From NCBI GenBank assembly GCA_013368375.1, contig JAACJP010000015.1:186001-250000 (forward strand): a stretch of 64,000 bases of DNA, in the 5' to 3' direction. Origin of the DNA: Tricholomella constricta (Eukaryota; Basidiomycota; Agaricomycetes; Agaricales; Lyophyllaceae). The position numbers and the translations under genes were made by a program. The notes beneath the pieces are model-generated. The model was given only the letters and a program-made list of their open reading frames with translations, ran no database searches and had not been told where the DNA came from. This document shows positions 19,259-29,014 of this stretch, piece by piece; positions within the stretch are counted from its first letter, which is position 1, and each line of letters opens with the position of its first letter.

Positions 19259-21118
19259 ATGAGTGAACCGACCAACAAAGACGTACAAAACCCCTCCGAC
19301 CCGACGACACCGATCGCAGTCGCAAAGCCGATCGCCCCGTCGCGTCGTGGCCTACCCCGCTGGGAAAAGCGACTTCCTAGTCGCTTCATCGCCGCTGCCT
19401 CCCCCTGCCCCAGATCCCTGTGGCTCAACGTCGAACTGGAGACCACCGACACCCAGGAGTCGCATGCCGTCACTGCCCTAGTGGACAGCGGAGCGACCGG
19501 CAGTTTTCTCAATGTTGCTTCGTCGAGAAACACAAGCTCACGACCAAGGTGCTTAGTCGGCCATCCCTGGTTTACAATGTGGACGGCACCCTCAACGAAG
19601 GCGGTTCGGTCTCTTGCATCGTAGAAGCTGTCTTGCGATACAACGGTCATACCGAACAAGCCGTCTTCGGGGTCACCCAGTTAGGCAAGCAAGACATGAT
19701 CCTCGGGTTCAACTGGCTTAAAAACCATAACCCCGAGATCGACTGGGAGACCAAGGAGGTGAAGATGAGTCGCTGTCCGACGCAGTGCGACACCTGCAAG
19801 GACGAGGTCAAAGCCGATCGGTGCGCACGCACCAAAGTGCGCGCAGCGATCCGCGCCTGTCGAGCCGACGGTATCCCGATGACTGAGCCCGACCTACGAG
19901 CCCCGACCAACCCGTATGTTGAGGATGACTCTGATGATGAGGAGTTCCTCCCCTACACCCCGATCCTGGAGGAACCTGACCCAGAGTCCGACGACTTCCT
20001 GGTGGAAACCTTCCTGAATGGCGATCGCATCTTCGCGACCGCGATCCATCCGACTCCGACCGCCGAACATATTCGGGCCAGCCAAACGACATCGCAGCGA
20101 CTTGCGGAAGCACACGCTGCTAACTCCGTGCCCAGAACTTTCCGCGACGCAGTACCGACCCACCTCCATGACTTTGAAGATGTCTTCTCCAAAGTCGCAT
20201 TCGATGAGCTTCCAGAGCGCAAGCAATGGGACCATGCCATCGAACTGGAGCCGGGCGCGTCGCCGACGGGCACGAAGGTCTACCCGCTCTCACTGGCAGA
20301 ACAGGTCGAACTTGATGCGTTCCTCAAGGAGAACCTCGAGACAGGTCGCATCCGACTGTCCAAGTCGCCCATGGCGTCGCCGGTCTTCTTCATCAAGAAG
20401 AAGGACGGGTCGCTCCAACTGGTTCAGGACTATCGGACGCTCAATGTGCTCACGGTGAAGAACCGATACCTGCTGCCCCTCATTAGCCTGGTGAATAACC
20501 TTCGCGGCGCGCGGTACTTCACCAAGTTGGACATCCGATGGGGGTACAACAACGTCCGGATCAAGGAAGGCGACGAGTGGAAGGCAGCGTTTTGGACAAA
20601 TCGCGGCCTCTTCGAGCCGCTCATCATGTTTTTCGGCCTCACGAACAGCCCCGCCACATTTCAGACCATGATGAATGATATCTTCCGCGATCTGATCGCC
20701 GAAGGTGTTGTTTGCGTGTACCTCGATGACATCTTGATTTATACAAAGACGCTAGAGGAACACCGTCGGGTCACGCGACTGGTACTGGACCGACTCCGCG
20801 AACATCAGCTGTTCTTAAAGCCCGAGAAATGCGAATTCGAGCAGACTAAGATCGAGTACCTCAGGCTGATCATTTCGCAAGGGCAAGCGGAAATGGATCC
20901 GGTTAAAGTCACTGGGGTGTTGGAATGGCCGGCGCCGAAGAACAAGAAGGAGGTGCAAGCGTTCCTAGGCTTCACCAATTTCTACCGACGATTCATCCAG
21001 GACTTCTTGCACCACACCCGACCCCTGTTCGATCTGACGGGCAAGGACGTCGCCTGGCGGTGGGGAGAGTCGGAGCAGTCGGCCTTTGCCCTTCTGAAGT
21101 CTGCGATCACGTCGGGGC
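19259..21118 (+). pseudogene. Gypsy pol, 5' part: protease and reverse transcriptase
   Basis: An aspartic protease active site TALVDSGATGSF lies in the first frame (19259-19624). A shift just after it moves reading to the frame that runs to 21118. That frame has the protease C-terminal part (MILGFNWLKNHNPEIDW) and a full Ty3-type RT: LVQDYRTLN, TKLDIRWGYNNVRI, a GLTNSPATFQ segment and the catalytic YLDDILIY. The RNase H connection (GFTNFYRRFI) follows. The gene is cut at 21118 by the Copia insertion and resumes at 26433. Confidence 0.9.
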
Positions 21119-21407
21119 TGTTGAGCGCGTATTGGACGGGGCGTCGGACCAAGACCAAAGAGTCACGCGGGAAACTTCCTGAGCTATTAGATTTCACCTG
21201 GGGACTGGGGATCCGGGTGTAAGTAGTGTAGAGAATAGCTAAGGGATGCATAATTACCTGGGGATCCGGGTGTAAGTAGTGTAGAGAATAGCTAAGGGAT
21301 CTCTACGCTACGGGATGGTAAATGATAATGTAATCACATGTGCCCGGATCGGGTAGATCACGGAACAGAGGTGTATGTAGGAGGGGCTGAAGAATATGGC
21401 GGCAACA
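21119..21407 (-). repeat. 3' LTR of Copia element 1
   Basis: A 289-bp LTR. It contains an internal tandem duplication: a roughly 56-bp unit from cctggggatccgggtgtaag to ctaaggga occurs twice. The same duplication is in the other LTR, with one base different between them. Confidence 0.93.
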
Positions 21408-21446
21408 CTCCCACCTGATGAAGTGCCAGACTACATCACCGGAGTC

Positions 21447-22496
21447 TCATACCGGGGGGTCGAAATCGCGGGTCCACTCCCCCACTAATCCCATACGTCG
21501 TCGGAATTTGTCGACCGTGTCGCGGGGGAGTGATTTTGTGAGAATGTCGGCGGTCATCTCAGATGTGGGGATGAATGACGGTGCAACTTTCCCGTCCTCT
21601 ACTGCCTGTCGGAGCCAGAACCAGTGCCGGTCCAGATGCTTGAGACGGCCCATGTGTTCTGGATGTTTCGTAACGGAGATTGCTGATTGGTTGTCCATAT
21701 TCATGCGAGAAGGTCCGGTTTGTGGCGTGCCAATGTCAGCGAGGAAGTTGCGAAGCCAGCAAAGCTCACGTCCTGTTTCGCTCGCTGCCACAAATTCAGC
21801 TTCGGTGGTGGAAAGCGCGACGATGCTCTGCAGCCGGCTGAACCAGCTGACTGCGCCGCCAGCAACCAGTAGGAGTGTGCCAGTTGTTGAGCGCCCGTTA
21901 TCATTGTTGCCTCCGTGGTCAGCATCAGAGAAGGCTTGGAAAAGTGAGCCTGCAGGTGCGAGAGCTGCGGCTGCGGCTGAGTATTCAATGCGGTAGTCGA
22001 GGGTACCGCGGATGTAACGAAGGAGGTGTTTCACGGCCTTCCAGTGGGCTGGGCCGGGATTTGTGTTATATCGACACAATACTCCCACCGTATAGGCTAT
22101 GTCTGGGCGGGTGCACATAGCTAAGTAGAGAAGCGCACCTGTGGCTTGGATGTAGGGTATACCACGCATAAATTCCTCATCTGCCGGAGATTTGGCACAC
22201 TGCTCCTTGCTTAATTTGAGACCCGGAGCCATTGGGGTGGGGGCGGGCGCACAGTTGAGCATGGAGAATCGTGAGAGGACCTCAATAGCATAGGCACGTT
22301 GGTCAATCCAAAGGGTTCGATTGGGGCGATCACGCGAAACGCGTACACCAAGAAGGCCAGTGGTGGGACCCAGATGGCGAAGGGTGAAGTGTTTGCGGAG
22401 CTGTTCGATGGTGCGCAGGATTGCAGGCATGGAGGTAGATGCAAGTGTCAAATCATCGACGTGCACGGGGATGATTATTCGTACCTCTCCGTGCAA
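21447..22496 (-). pseudogene. Copia element 1 pol, 3' part: RT palm and RNase H
   Basis: 349 codons shifted out of frame from the upstream polyprotein. It starts at the RT catalytic block with PVHVDDLTLA (HVDD where YVDD is usual). It continues through the RT thumb (YIQATGALLYLAMCTRPDIA) and RNase H (SDADHGGNNDNGRST, STTEAEFVAASETGREL, LTKSLPRDTVDKFRRRMGL). The frameshift between 22496 and 22516 would stop production of full RT; a sequencing error is possible. Confidence 0.9.
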
Positions 22497-22515
22497 GTAA
22501 ACATATACGCAAGGG

Positions 22516-25500
22516 TCAGAGACAATGCGTGCAAAACCTTAGTGAAAGGAACACGGCGTGGAGCCGTTTGTGCCACAGAAAAGCACCCTGCTTGATTCCG
22601 TAGACACCCTTGTCAAGTATACCAACGGGTGCACCATCCGTCTTTTGTCGGATCACAGTGGGTGGGGGAACAAGCGGGAAACCATCGGGCAATCGCATGT
22701 AGATTTCGGAGTCTATGTCACTGTGGAGGAAGGCGGCGGTGACGTCGACAGATTCGAGATGCATGTCTTCGGAGCTCGCAACTGCTAGGATTGTACGCAC
22801 TGCATTCCAGCGAGCTGTGGGGGCGAAGGTTTCGTCGAAATCGACGCCTGGACGCTGGCTAAAACCCTGCGCAACGACGCGGGCCTTGAAACGATCGATT
22901 GCGCCACTAGGGAGGTGCTTTACCTTGAAGACCCAACGGGAGCCGATGGTTTTCTTCCCAGCGGGGAGGTACACTACGCGCCAGGTCCCATTGGACGCAT
23001 GTGCGTTCATCTCCTCGCACATCGCTTCATGCCACCTGGCTGCATGTTCACTTTGCATTGCTTCACGATACGAACGTGGGTTTGTATCATGCGCACCAAC
23101 CTTGTAAGCGCCCACGCCTGCGAAAGTGGCGAACTCGATGCCATATCCTCCAGGATCGATCCCGTGCTCGACGAAGGCATGCCCTGCAGCCATGAGAGCT
23201 TCCGCTGAGGACAGATTCACTGCTAGATCTACCTCCTGTTCTCCTTCACCATCGATGGGCCCCACCTCGACATTCCATAGAGGTGGAGGGTCTGGGGCGG
23301 GTGGCAACCGGGCTCGGGCTTCCGCACGCTCTTGCGCTTTTAGATTCTTGTGCTCTTTCTGTCGTTGAACAGCTTCATCGTATGCGTGATTCGGGTGAAA
23401 CGATGGTCCCCCACGGTCACGAAGGCGCCGAGGAGAAGGAGGTGGTGCAGGTACGTGCTCAGCCGGTGGGGGCACCTGAATAATTGCTTCAGCAGGATTC
23501 GGGGCTTCGACCACTGCTGGTGCACCGTCGGCAGGTGGGTGGGGATCTGCAGCGATTTCTGGTATGGGAGGCGGGACAGACGGCTCATCAGAATCATAGG
23601 GCTCCTCGTCATCGGAGGTATCTGGGAAGTCTTCAGGCTGTGGCGCAATGTCGGTGAGTGACGCGGACTTGGTTTTTAGGCCAGGGAATTCGGACTCGTT
23701 GAAGATGACGTCGCGGGAGATGTGCGTCTTCTTTGTGATGGGGTCGTAAACCATCCAACCGGCATAATTATCAGGGTAGCCGATGAAGATCCCCTTTATT
23801 GTGTGGCTCTCGAGGGACTTACGCTTTGCACGTCCGATTAGGACGTAGGCGCGGCACCCGAAAACACGTAGATGTCCGACCTTAGGCTTCTTGCCTTTGA
23901 ATCCCTCGTAAGGTGTGGTGCCAGCTGGAAGCGCAGAGGTTGGGCATCGGTTATGGACATGTCGATAGACACGGACAGCGTATCGCCAGTAGGACATGGG
24001 GAGGTTAGCTTCGTCAAGCATTGCAGTAACCGCATCCGCAATAGTGCAATTTACGCGCTCGGATACGCCATTCTGCTGTGGCGTCGCAGGTGTTGTCCAC
24101 TCGATTCGGATGCCCTCTGCAGCGCAGAGATCGATCAGGGCCTTGAGGGTATATTCGCCTCCTGGATCGGCATGCAGGCATCGGATCTTGCGTCCAGTCT
24201 GAGTCTCGACGACGGCTCTGAAAAGCTTGAATGCAGCAAAGACATCGCTTTTCTTTGCCATCGTATAGAGCTCTAGCCATCGGGTGTAGTCATCTGTGAA
24301 CGTGACCCAGTAGCGGTGGCCATTACTATCCACCGCCATGGGGCCATGTACGTCACTAAAGATACGGCCCAAAACTTCAGCTGCCCGATCAGCGACCTTG
24401 GGAAAAGGGCTGCGATGCTGTTTTCCGCTGATGCATGGCTCACAGAATTTTGGAACGGGTGCACGCGCGTTGACGATGAGATCTGCCGTTAATTCTTCAC
24501 GAATCAATTGATCGATGTGATCCCTTCCAAGATGGCACATGCGACGATGAAGGAGACTGCGGTCAATTGCTATGACGGCAGCACGTAAAGCAGAATGAGC
24601 AGGGAGAGTGGAAGGGGACTGGATTATGGTGGAGCCGTTCAAATAGCCAGTGGTAGATTTGTCCACTGTAGCCGTAAACACCAGCGTCTTCATGTTCTTG
24701 TGAAAGAAGGACAGGGTGCGAGAGCGAATGACGACTAGGAAGTTTCGCTGCGCAGTGAGGGAGAGGACGGACAACAAATTATTGGTGAGGGAGGGTACGA
24801 AAAGAACATCTGAGATAATAACATTGCGCAGACGTTCTCCATCTGTGCTGGTGCCCTCCGGTCTGAACCGTATTGATCCCTTCCCTGCAGAGTGGATGAC
24901 CTTCCCATCTGCGAGGTGGATGGGAACTCGCCACGGCCGGAAATCATCACCGAACCATTCGCGATGCGGTGTCATGTGCGCAGTGGCTCCAGTGTCTGTG
25001 TTCCACTGGTTAGCTGCGGGGCTGGACGAGGTAGAGGAGCGACAAACGGCTGCGTCGGCCTTCACGGCGGGCCCGTCGCAGCCATCCTCAACCTTCGAGG
25101 AGGCGGCGTTCGCTTTCTTTCCAGAACCGCGATTGCCGCGACCGCGCGACTTGCTCCCACCTTTCCCGGAATCACCACTCTTATCCTTCTCTTTTCCGGA
25201 CCCAATAGCACGCACTCTGTCGTACATGGTGCAGTCGATCATAGTGTGCTCACCATCGCAGATGTAGCACTTGAGAACGCGCGCAGCAGCGGCAGCGACA
25301 GCGATGGCGACGGCTTCGGCATCTTCAGCGGCGGCACGGCGCTGGGTTTCTTCGGTTCGAAACGCTTCGAGGATGGCATCCTTGGATAGAGCGCTGAGGA
25401 GGAGGACAGAGGAGATGAACGAATTATATTCGACGGGGAGGGCACGGATCATGGCCATGATGGTGAGTTCTTCGTCGAGCTTCTCAAGGGTGTAGCCTTT

Positions 25501-25992
25501 CACGATGTTCCCGGAAGTATCGAGCGTATCGGGGGGGCGGAGTGCCTTCACGCGCAGCATGGCACCTTCCACACGCGTAGTGAGATCCGTAAGCGACTCG
25601 TCGTCGAGCTTACGGATTCCGAACAAGTCACTGAGGGAGTTGAAGCGGGAATTCGGGGCAGACTTGCTGTGGATTTCACGCAGTTTCTCCCACATCGCGG
25701 CAGGATCGTCCCGGATTGCGTCAACGTGAATTTTGTTGGCTTCATCTAGCCACTGGTAAATCTCACCGGCGGCTTTATCGCTCCGAGTCTCGAAGATGCT
25801 AAGAGCGGTAACATGGGCCGCAATGGCCGCAGGGTCACCAGAAGGGGGTGAAGCCGGGGCCTTTTCCTTTCGGATTACGAGCCGTATGACACCGAGATAC
25901 ATCAGGCGTCCATACATCGACTTCTCCCAGCTGATGTATTTGACGACGCCTAGTTTCGAGAGGGGAGACCGCGGGGAAGAGTTGTCGTCCAT
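22516..25992 (-). CDS. Copia element 1 gag-pol polyprotein to mid-RT
   Basis: 1158 codons. In order: Gag (UBN2-like, about 1-230), a CCHC knuckle CYICDGEHTMIDC, and a protease active site NTDTGATAHM. A pre-integrase HHCC region follows (HRRMCHLGRDH...CEPCISGK), then the integrase core with SDVHGP, HADPGGEYT and NGVSERVN as the acidic triad. An acidic P-rich linker leads to the RT fingers (SRWVFKVKHLPSGAIDRFKA, GFSQRPGVDFDETFAP, VTAAFLHSDIDSEIYM). The frame ends in a stop at 22516 just before the catalytic VDD, which lies in the next frame. Confidence 0.93.
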   Translation of the reverse strand: MDDNSSPRSPLSKLGVVKYISWEKSMYGRLMYLGVIRLVIRKEKAPASPPSGDPAAIAAHVTALSIFETRSDKAAGEIYQWLDEANKIHVDAIRDDPAAMWEKLREIHSKSAPNSRFNSLSDLFGIRKLDDESLTDLTTRVEGAMLRVKALRPPDTLDTSGNIVKGYTLEKLDEELTIMAMIRALPVEYNSFISSVLLLSALSKDAILEAFRTEETQRRAAAEDAEAVAIAVAAAAARVLKCYICDGEHTMIDCTMYDRVRAIGSGKEKDKSGDSGKGGSKSRGRGNRGSGKKANAASSKVEDGCDGPAVKADAAVCRSSTSSSPAANQWNTDTGATAHMTPHREWFGDDFRPWRVPIHLADGKVIHSAGKGSIRFRPEGTSTDGERLRNVIISDVLFVPSLTNNLLSVLSLTAQRNFLVVIRSRTLSFFHKNMKTLVFTATVDKSTTGYLNGSTIIQSPSTLPAHSALRAAVIAIDRSLLHRRMCHLGRDHIDQLIREELTADLIVNARAPVPKFCEPCISGKQHRSPFPKVADRAAEVLGRIFSDVHGPMAVDSNGHRYWVTFTDDYTRWLELYTMAKKSDVFAAFKLFRAVVETQTGRKIRCLHADPGGEYTLKALIDLCAAEGIRIEWTTPATPQQNGVSERVNCTIADAVTAMLDEANLPMSYWRYAVRVYRHVHNRCPTSALPAGTTPYEGFKGKKPKVGHLRVFGCRAYVLIGRAKRKSLESHTIKGIFIGYPDNYAGWMVYDPITKKTHISRDVIFNESEFPGLKTKSASLTDIAPQPEDFPDTSDDEEPYDSDEPSVPPPIPEIAADPHPPADGAPAVVEAPNPAEAIIQVPPPAEHVPAPPPSPRRLRDRGGPSFHPNHAYDEAVQRQKEHKNLKAQERAEARARLPPAPDPPPLWNVEVGPIDGEGEQEVDLAVNLSSAEALMAAGHAFVEHGIDPGGYGIEFATFAGVGAYKVGAHDTNPRSYREAMQSEHAARWHEAMCEEMNAHASNGTWRVVYLPAGKKTIGSRWVFKVKHLPSGAIDRFKARVVAQGFSQRPGVDFDETFAPTARWNAVRTILAVASSEDMHLESVDVTAAFLHSDIDSEIYMRLPDGFPLVPPPTVIRQKTDGAPVGILDKGVYGIKQGAFLWHKRLHAVFLSLRFCTHCL

Positions 25993-26131
25993 AATTGATG
26001 GAATCAGATAAGGAAGTTTTCAGAAGAAGCGTCGAGCTCGACAGATGACTGGAGCGAGGCTAATTCGAGGCCGGCTGCGACGTGCGAAACGGAGCTGGGC
26101 AATGAGATCTTCGGTGCGAAGTCAGGGCACG

Positions 26132-26143
26132 GGGCCCATAACC
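26132..26143 (-). promoter_or_regulatory. Copia element 1 primer binding site (half initiator tRNA-Met type)
   Basis: On the element strand the bases directly after the 5' LTR read GGTTATGGGCCC. This is complementary to the anticodon-stem region of initiator tRNA-Met (around CAUAACC), as in Copia elements that prime with a half tRNA. Copia element 2 has GGTTACGGGCCC in the same place. Confidence 0.65.
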
Positions 26144-26432
26144 TGTTGAGCGCGTATTGGACGGGGCGTCGGACCAAGACCAAAGAGTCACGCGGGAAAC
26201 TTCCTGAGCTATTAGATTTCACCTGGGGACTGGGGATCCAGGTGTAAGTAGTGTAGAGAATAGCTAAGGGATGCATAATTACCTGGGGATCCGGGTGTAA
26301 GTAGTGTAGAGAATAGCTAAGGGATCTCTACGCTACGGGATGGTAAATGATAATGTAATCACATGTGCCCGGATCGGGTAGATCACGGAACAGAGGTGTA
26401 TGTAGGAGGGGCTGAAGAATATGGCGGCAACA
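26144..26432 (-). repeat. 5' LTR of Copia element 1
   Basis: A 289-bp LTR, identical to the one at 21119-21407 except for one base (ccaggtgtaag against ccgggtgtaag). Confidence 0.93.
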
Positions 26433-28529
26433 GGGGCCAGTCCTCATGTTCCCCGACGACGACCGACCGTACCGCATCGAAGCTGACTCGTCCGACTTCG
26501 CAACGGGCGTGGTCCTGTCGCAAGAGTCGCCGTCCGATGGCAAGTGGCACCCGGTCGCGTTCTACTCGAAGAGCTTGAACGCCGTCGAGCGGAACTACGA
26601 GATCCATGACAAAGAGATGCTGGCGATCATCCGGTCTCTGGAGGAATGGCGACACTTCGTAGAAGGCGCAAAGCACAAGGTGGAGATCTGGACCGACCAC
26701 AAGAACCTTGAGTACTTCCTCACCACGAAGAAACTCAATCGGCGTCAAGCCCGAAGGTCGCTTTACCTCGCTAACTTCGATTTTGCCCTCCACCACCGTC
26801 CTGGCCGTAGCATGGGCAAACCCGACGCGTTATCACGTCACCCCGACCATGGCGATGGAAGCGCCGACAATGCCAACATCGTGCTGCTCAAACCAGAATT
26901 CTTCGCCGTTCGTGCAACTGAAGGCCTTGCACTGGTCGGAGAGGAGGATGATGTGCTGAAAGCGATCTGCAAGGGCAATCGCGATGGAGCTCAGGAGGAT
27001 GCAGTCGCGAAAGCGGCGCAACTGGTCAAAGCATCCAAGGTCGCCAGCCGCTCCCTTCGCTTTGGCGAGTGGGGAGAGGAAGGCGGTCTGCTCACGTTCC
27101 GTGGACGGATCTATGTCCCGAACGTCCCAGACCTTCGCCGACGCATTGTGGAGCAGCACCACGACTCCAAGGTCGCTGGAAGACGCTCGAACTGGTGTCG
27201 CGCAACTACTGGTGGGCCCAGATGTCGCGCTTCATCGGTTCGTACACCAGCACCTGTGACATGTGTCTGCGCACGAAACCTCGCCGCCAACTCCCCGTCG
27301 GACAGCTGCAGCCTCTTCCCATCCCCAAAGGCCGATGGAATGTCGTATCGGTCGACTTCATCACCGAACTTCCAGAGTCCAACGGCCACGACGCGATCAT
27401 GAATGTCGTGGATTCGGTCGGAAAGCGCGCGCACTTCATTGCGTCACACACGACTTGTTCGGCCCTGGGAGCCGCGAACCTCTACCGTTGCCACGTCTGG
27501 AAGCTGCACGGTCTCCCCGACGCGTTCGTTTCCGATCGAGGTCCACAGTTCGTCGCCGAGTTCACGCGCGAACTGTACAGACTCCTGGGTATCAAGTTGT
27601 CGGCCTCGACGGCGTACCACCCACAGACCGACGGACAGACTGAGCGTGTCAACCAGGAACTGGAACAGTTCTTGCAAGTCTTCTGCAATGAGCGCCAGAA
27701 CGACTGGGAGGACCTCCTGCCCGACGCCGAATTCAGTTACAACAACCATGTACATTCGGCGACGCAGCAGACCCCCTTCCTGCTCGACACTGGTCGGCAC
27801 CCGCGCATGGGCTTTGAGCCGCCTCGGGGCGCTTCCAAGATCGAGTCAGCCGATGAGTTCGTGGAGCGCATGAAGGAAGCACAGGAGGAAGCCAAGGCGG
27901 CGCTGTCAAAAGCCAAAGACGACATGGAGCGGTATTACAACCAGCGACACGCCCCAACGCCCGACTACCAACCTGGCGACAAGGTATACTTGGACGCGAC
28001 CGACATTTCTACGACCCGACCATGTAAGAAGTTGTCGCATCGCTACCTTGGCCCTTTCGTCGTGCAAAGGCGAGTTGGCCCGCTTGCATACCGCCTCCTG
28101 CTGCCCCAGTCCATGAAGCGTATCCACCCAGTCTTCCACGTCGTGAAGCTCATCCCCGCTGTCGCTGATCCGATCGAAGGTCGTCGGTCCGATCCCCCTC
28201 CGCCCCCCGACATAATCGACAACGAACCCCATTACGAAGTTGAAAAGATCCTCGATAGCCGAACCTTCCGCAAAAAACTACAGTACAAGGTCCTGTGGAA
28301 GGGCTATGGTTACGAAGAAGCTTCTTGGGAACCTCGCGAAAATGTCGCCGCCCCCGATCTGGTACGCAAATTTCACCGCGACAACCCTGACGCCCTATGC
28401 CACATTCGTGGCATCTTCACTCTATCCCCCGCCATCTTCGCCACCGTCACCCCGCACCGAGTCGTTGTGATTCAAAAGGGGGGGGTGATGTTAAGGGAAC
28501 ACCCGTTTGGTGATCACGTGACCACCTGA
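26433..28529 (+). pseudogene. Gypsy pol, 3' part: RNase H, integrase and chromodomain
   Basis: It continues pol after the Copia insertion. RNase H shows YRIEADSSDFATGVVLSQ, AFYSKSLNAVERNY and IWTDHKNLEYF. A shift near 27180 moves to the frame of 27069-28529. That frame holds the integrase: a zinc-binding CDMCLRTK, then SVDFITELP, VSDRGPQFV and QTDGQTERVNQELEQF as the catalytic triad. The C terminus is a chromodomain (HYEVEKILDSRTF, YKVLWKGYGYEEASWEP), which in chromoviruses targets integration to marked chromatin. The stop at 28527-28529 lies inside the 3' LTR. Confidence 0.92.
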
Positions 28530-29014
28530 TTCCTCGGACGAGCACGTGACCATCCGATTCCTCGACGAGCACGTGACCGACCGCTCCTCAGATGATCGCA
28601 ATCCCGACCCCGACGCTTCGCCCCAAGCATCGGTGTACATACTTATAACTTCCTGTCGTTACTTCCCCTTCCAGCGCGCGCCCGATCCCGACTCCCGACG
28701 TCCCGACGTCGGTCACCCGACCTCGTGCGCCCGCACCCTGAGCCACGAGGATCGGAAAGCGTCGGGAACGTATACATACACGCGCCACTGCCCATCCGTT
28801 ATCATTTACGTACCCTACACCCCAGAGAGCCGGCCCTCAAGTAGTTTACTCGTATATAGTCATCCTCCTGACATGGGGGAATCCTTTACTCTATTCTCAT
28901 TGGATTCCTCTCTGCCAGGTAGGTCTACTTACGTTCTCTCTAATCGTACATAATATAACATTGGATTCCCCTCTGCCAGCACGACTAAGCTCTGCAGCTG
29001 AGGTCGCCCTAACA
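28489..29014 (+). repeat. 3' LTR of the Gypsy element
   Basis: A 526-bp LTR, TGTTAAGGG to CCTAACA, preceded by a polypurine tract (aaaaggggggggtga). About 14 differences from the 5' LTR, mostly transitions, plus two single-base indels. Confidence 0.95.

Larger units (their letters stand above)
21119..26432 (-). mobile_element. Ty1/Copia element 1, nested in the Gypsy element
   Basis: Two 289-bp LTRs (TGTTGAGCG...GGCAACA) at 21119-21407 and 26144-26432 are flanked by a perfect 5-bp duplication GGGGC (21114-21118 and 26433-26437). The coding strand is minus. Domain order gag, protease, integrase, RT, RNase H is that of Copia. The two LTRs differ at one base, so insertion is recent relative to the host Gypsy. 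A frameshift near 22500 within the RT is the only disruption seen. Confidence 0.97.
17417..29014 (+). mobile_element. Ty3/Gypsy chromovirus inserted in the KDZ gene
   Basis: Two 526-bp LTRs (TGTTA...TAACA) bound an internal region with gag, protease, RT, RNase H, integrase and a C-terminal chromodomain, in Gypsy order. The flanks are GTTGG and GTCGG, a 5-bp target duplication with one mismatch. A polypurine tract lies just before the 3' LTR (28475-28486). The LTRs differ at about 14 positions (about 2.7%), so it is not recent. A Copia element (21119-26432) interrupts pol. Frameshifts in gag, near the protease and near 27180 make it non-autonomous. Confidence 0.95.
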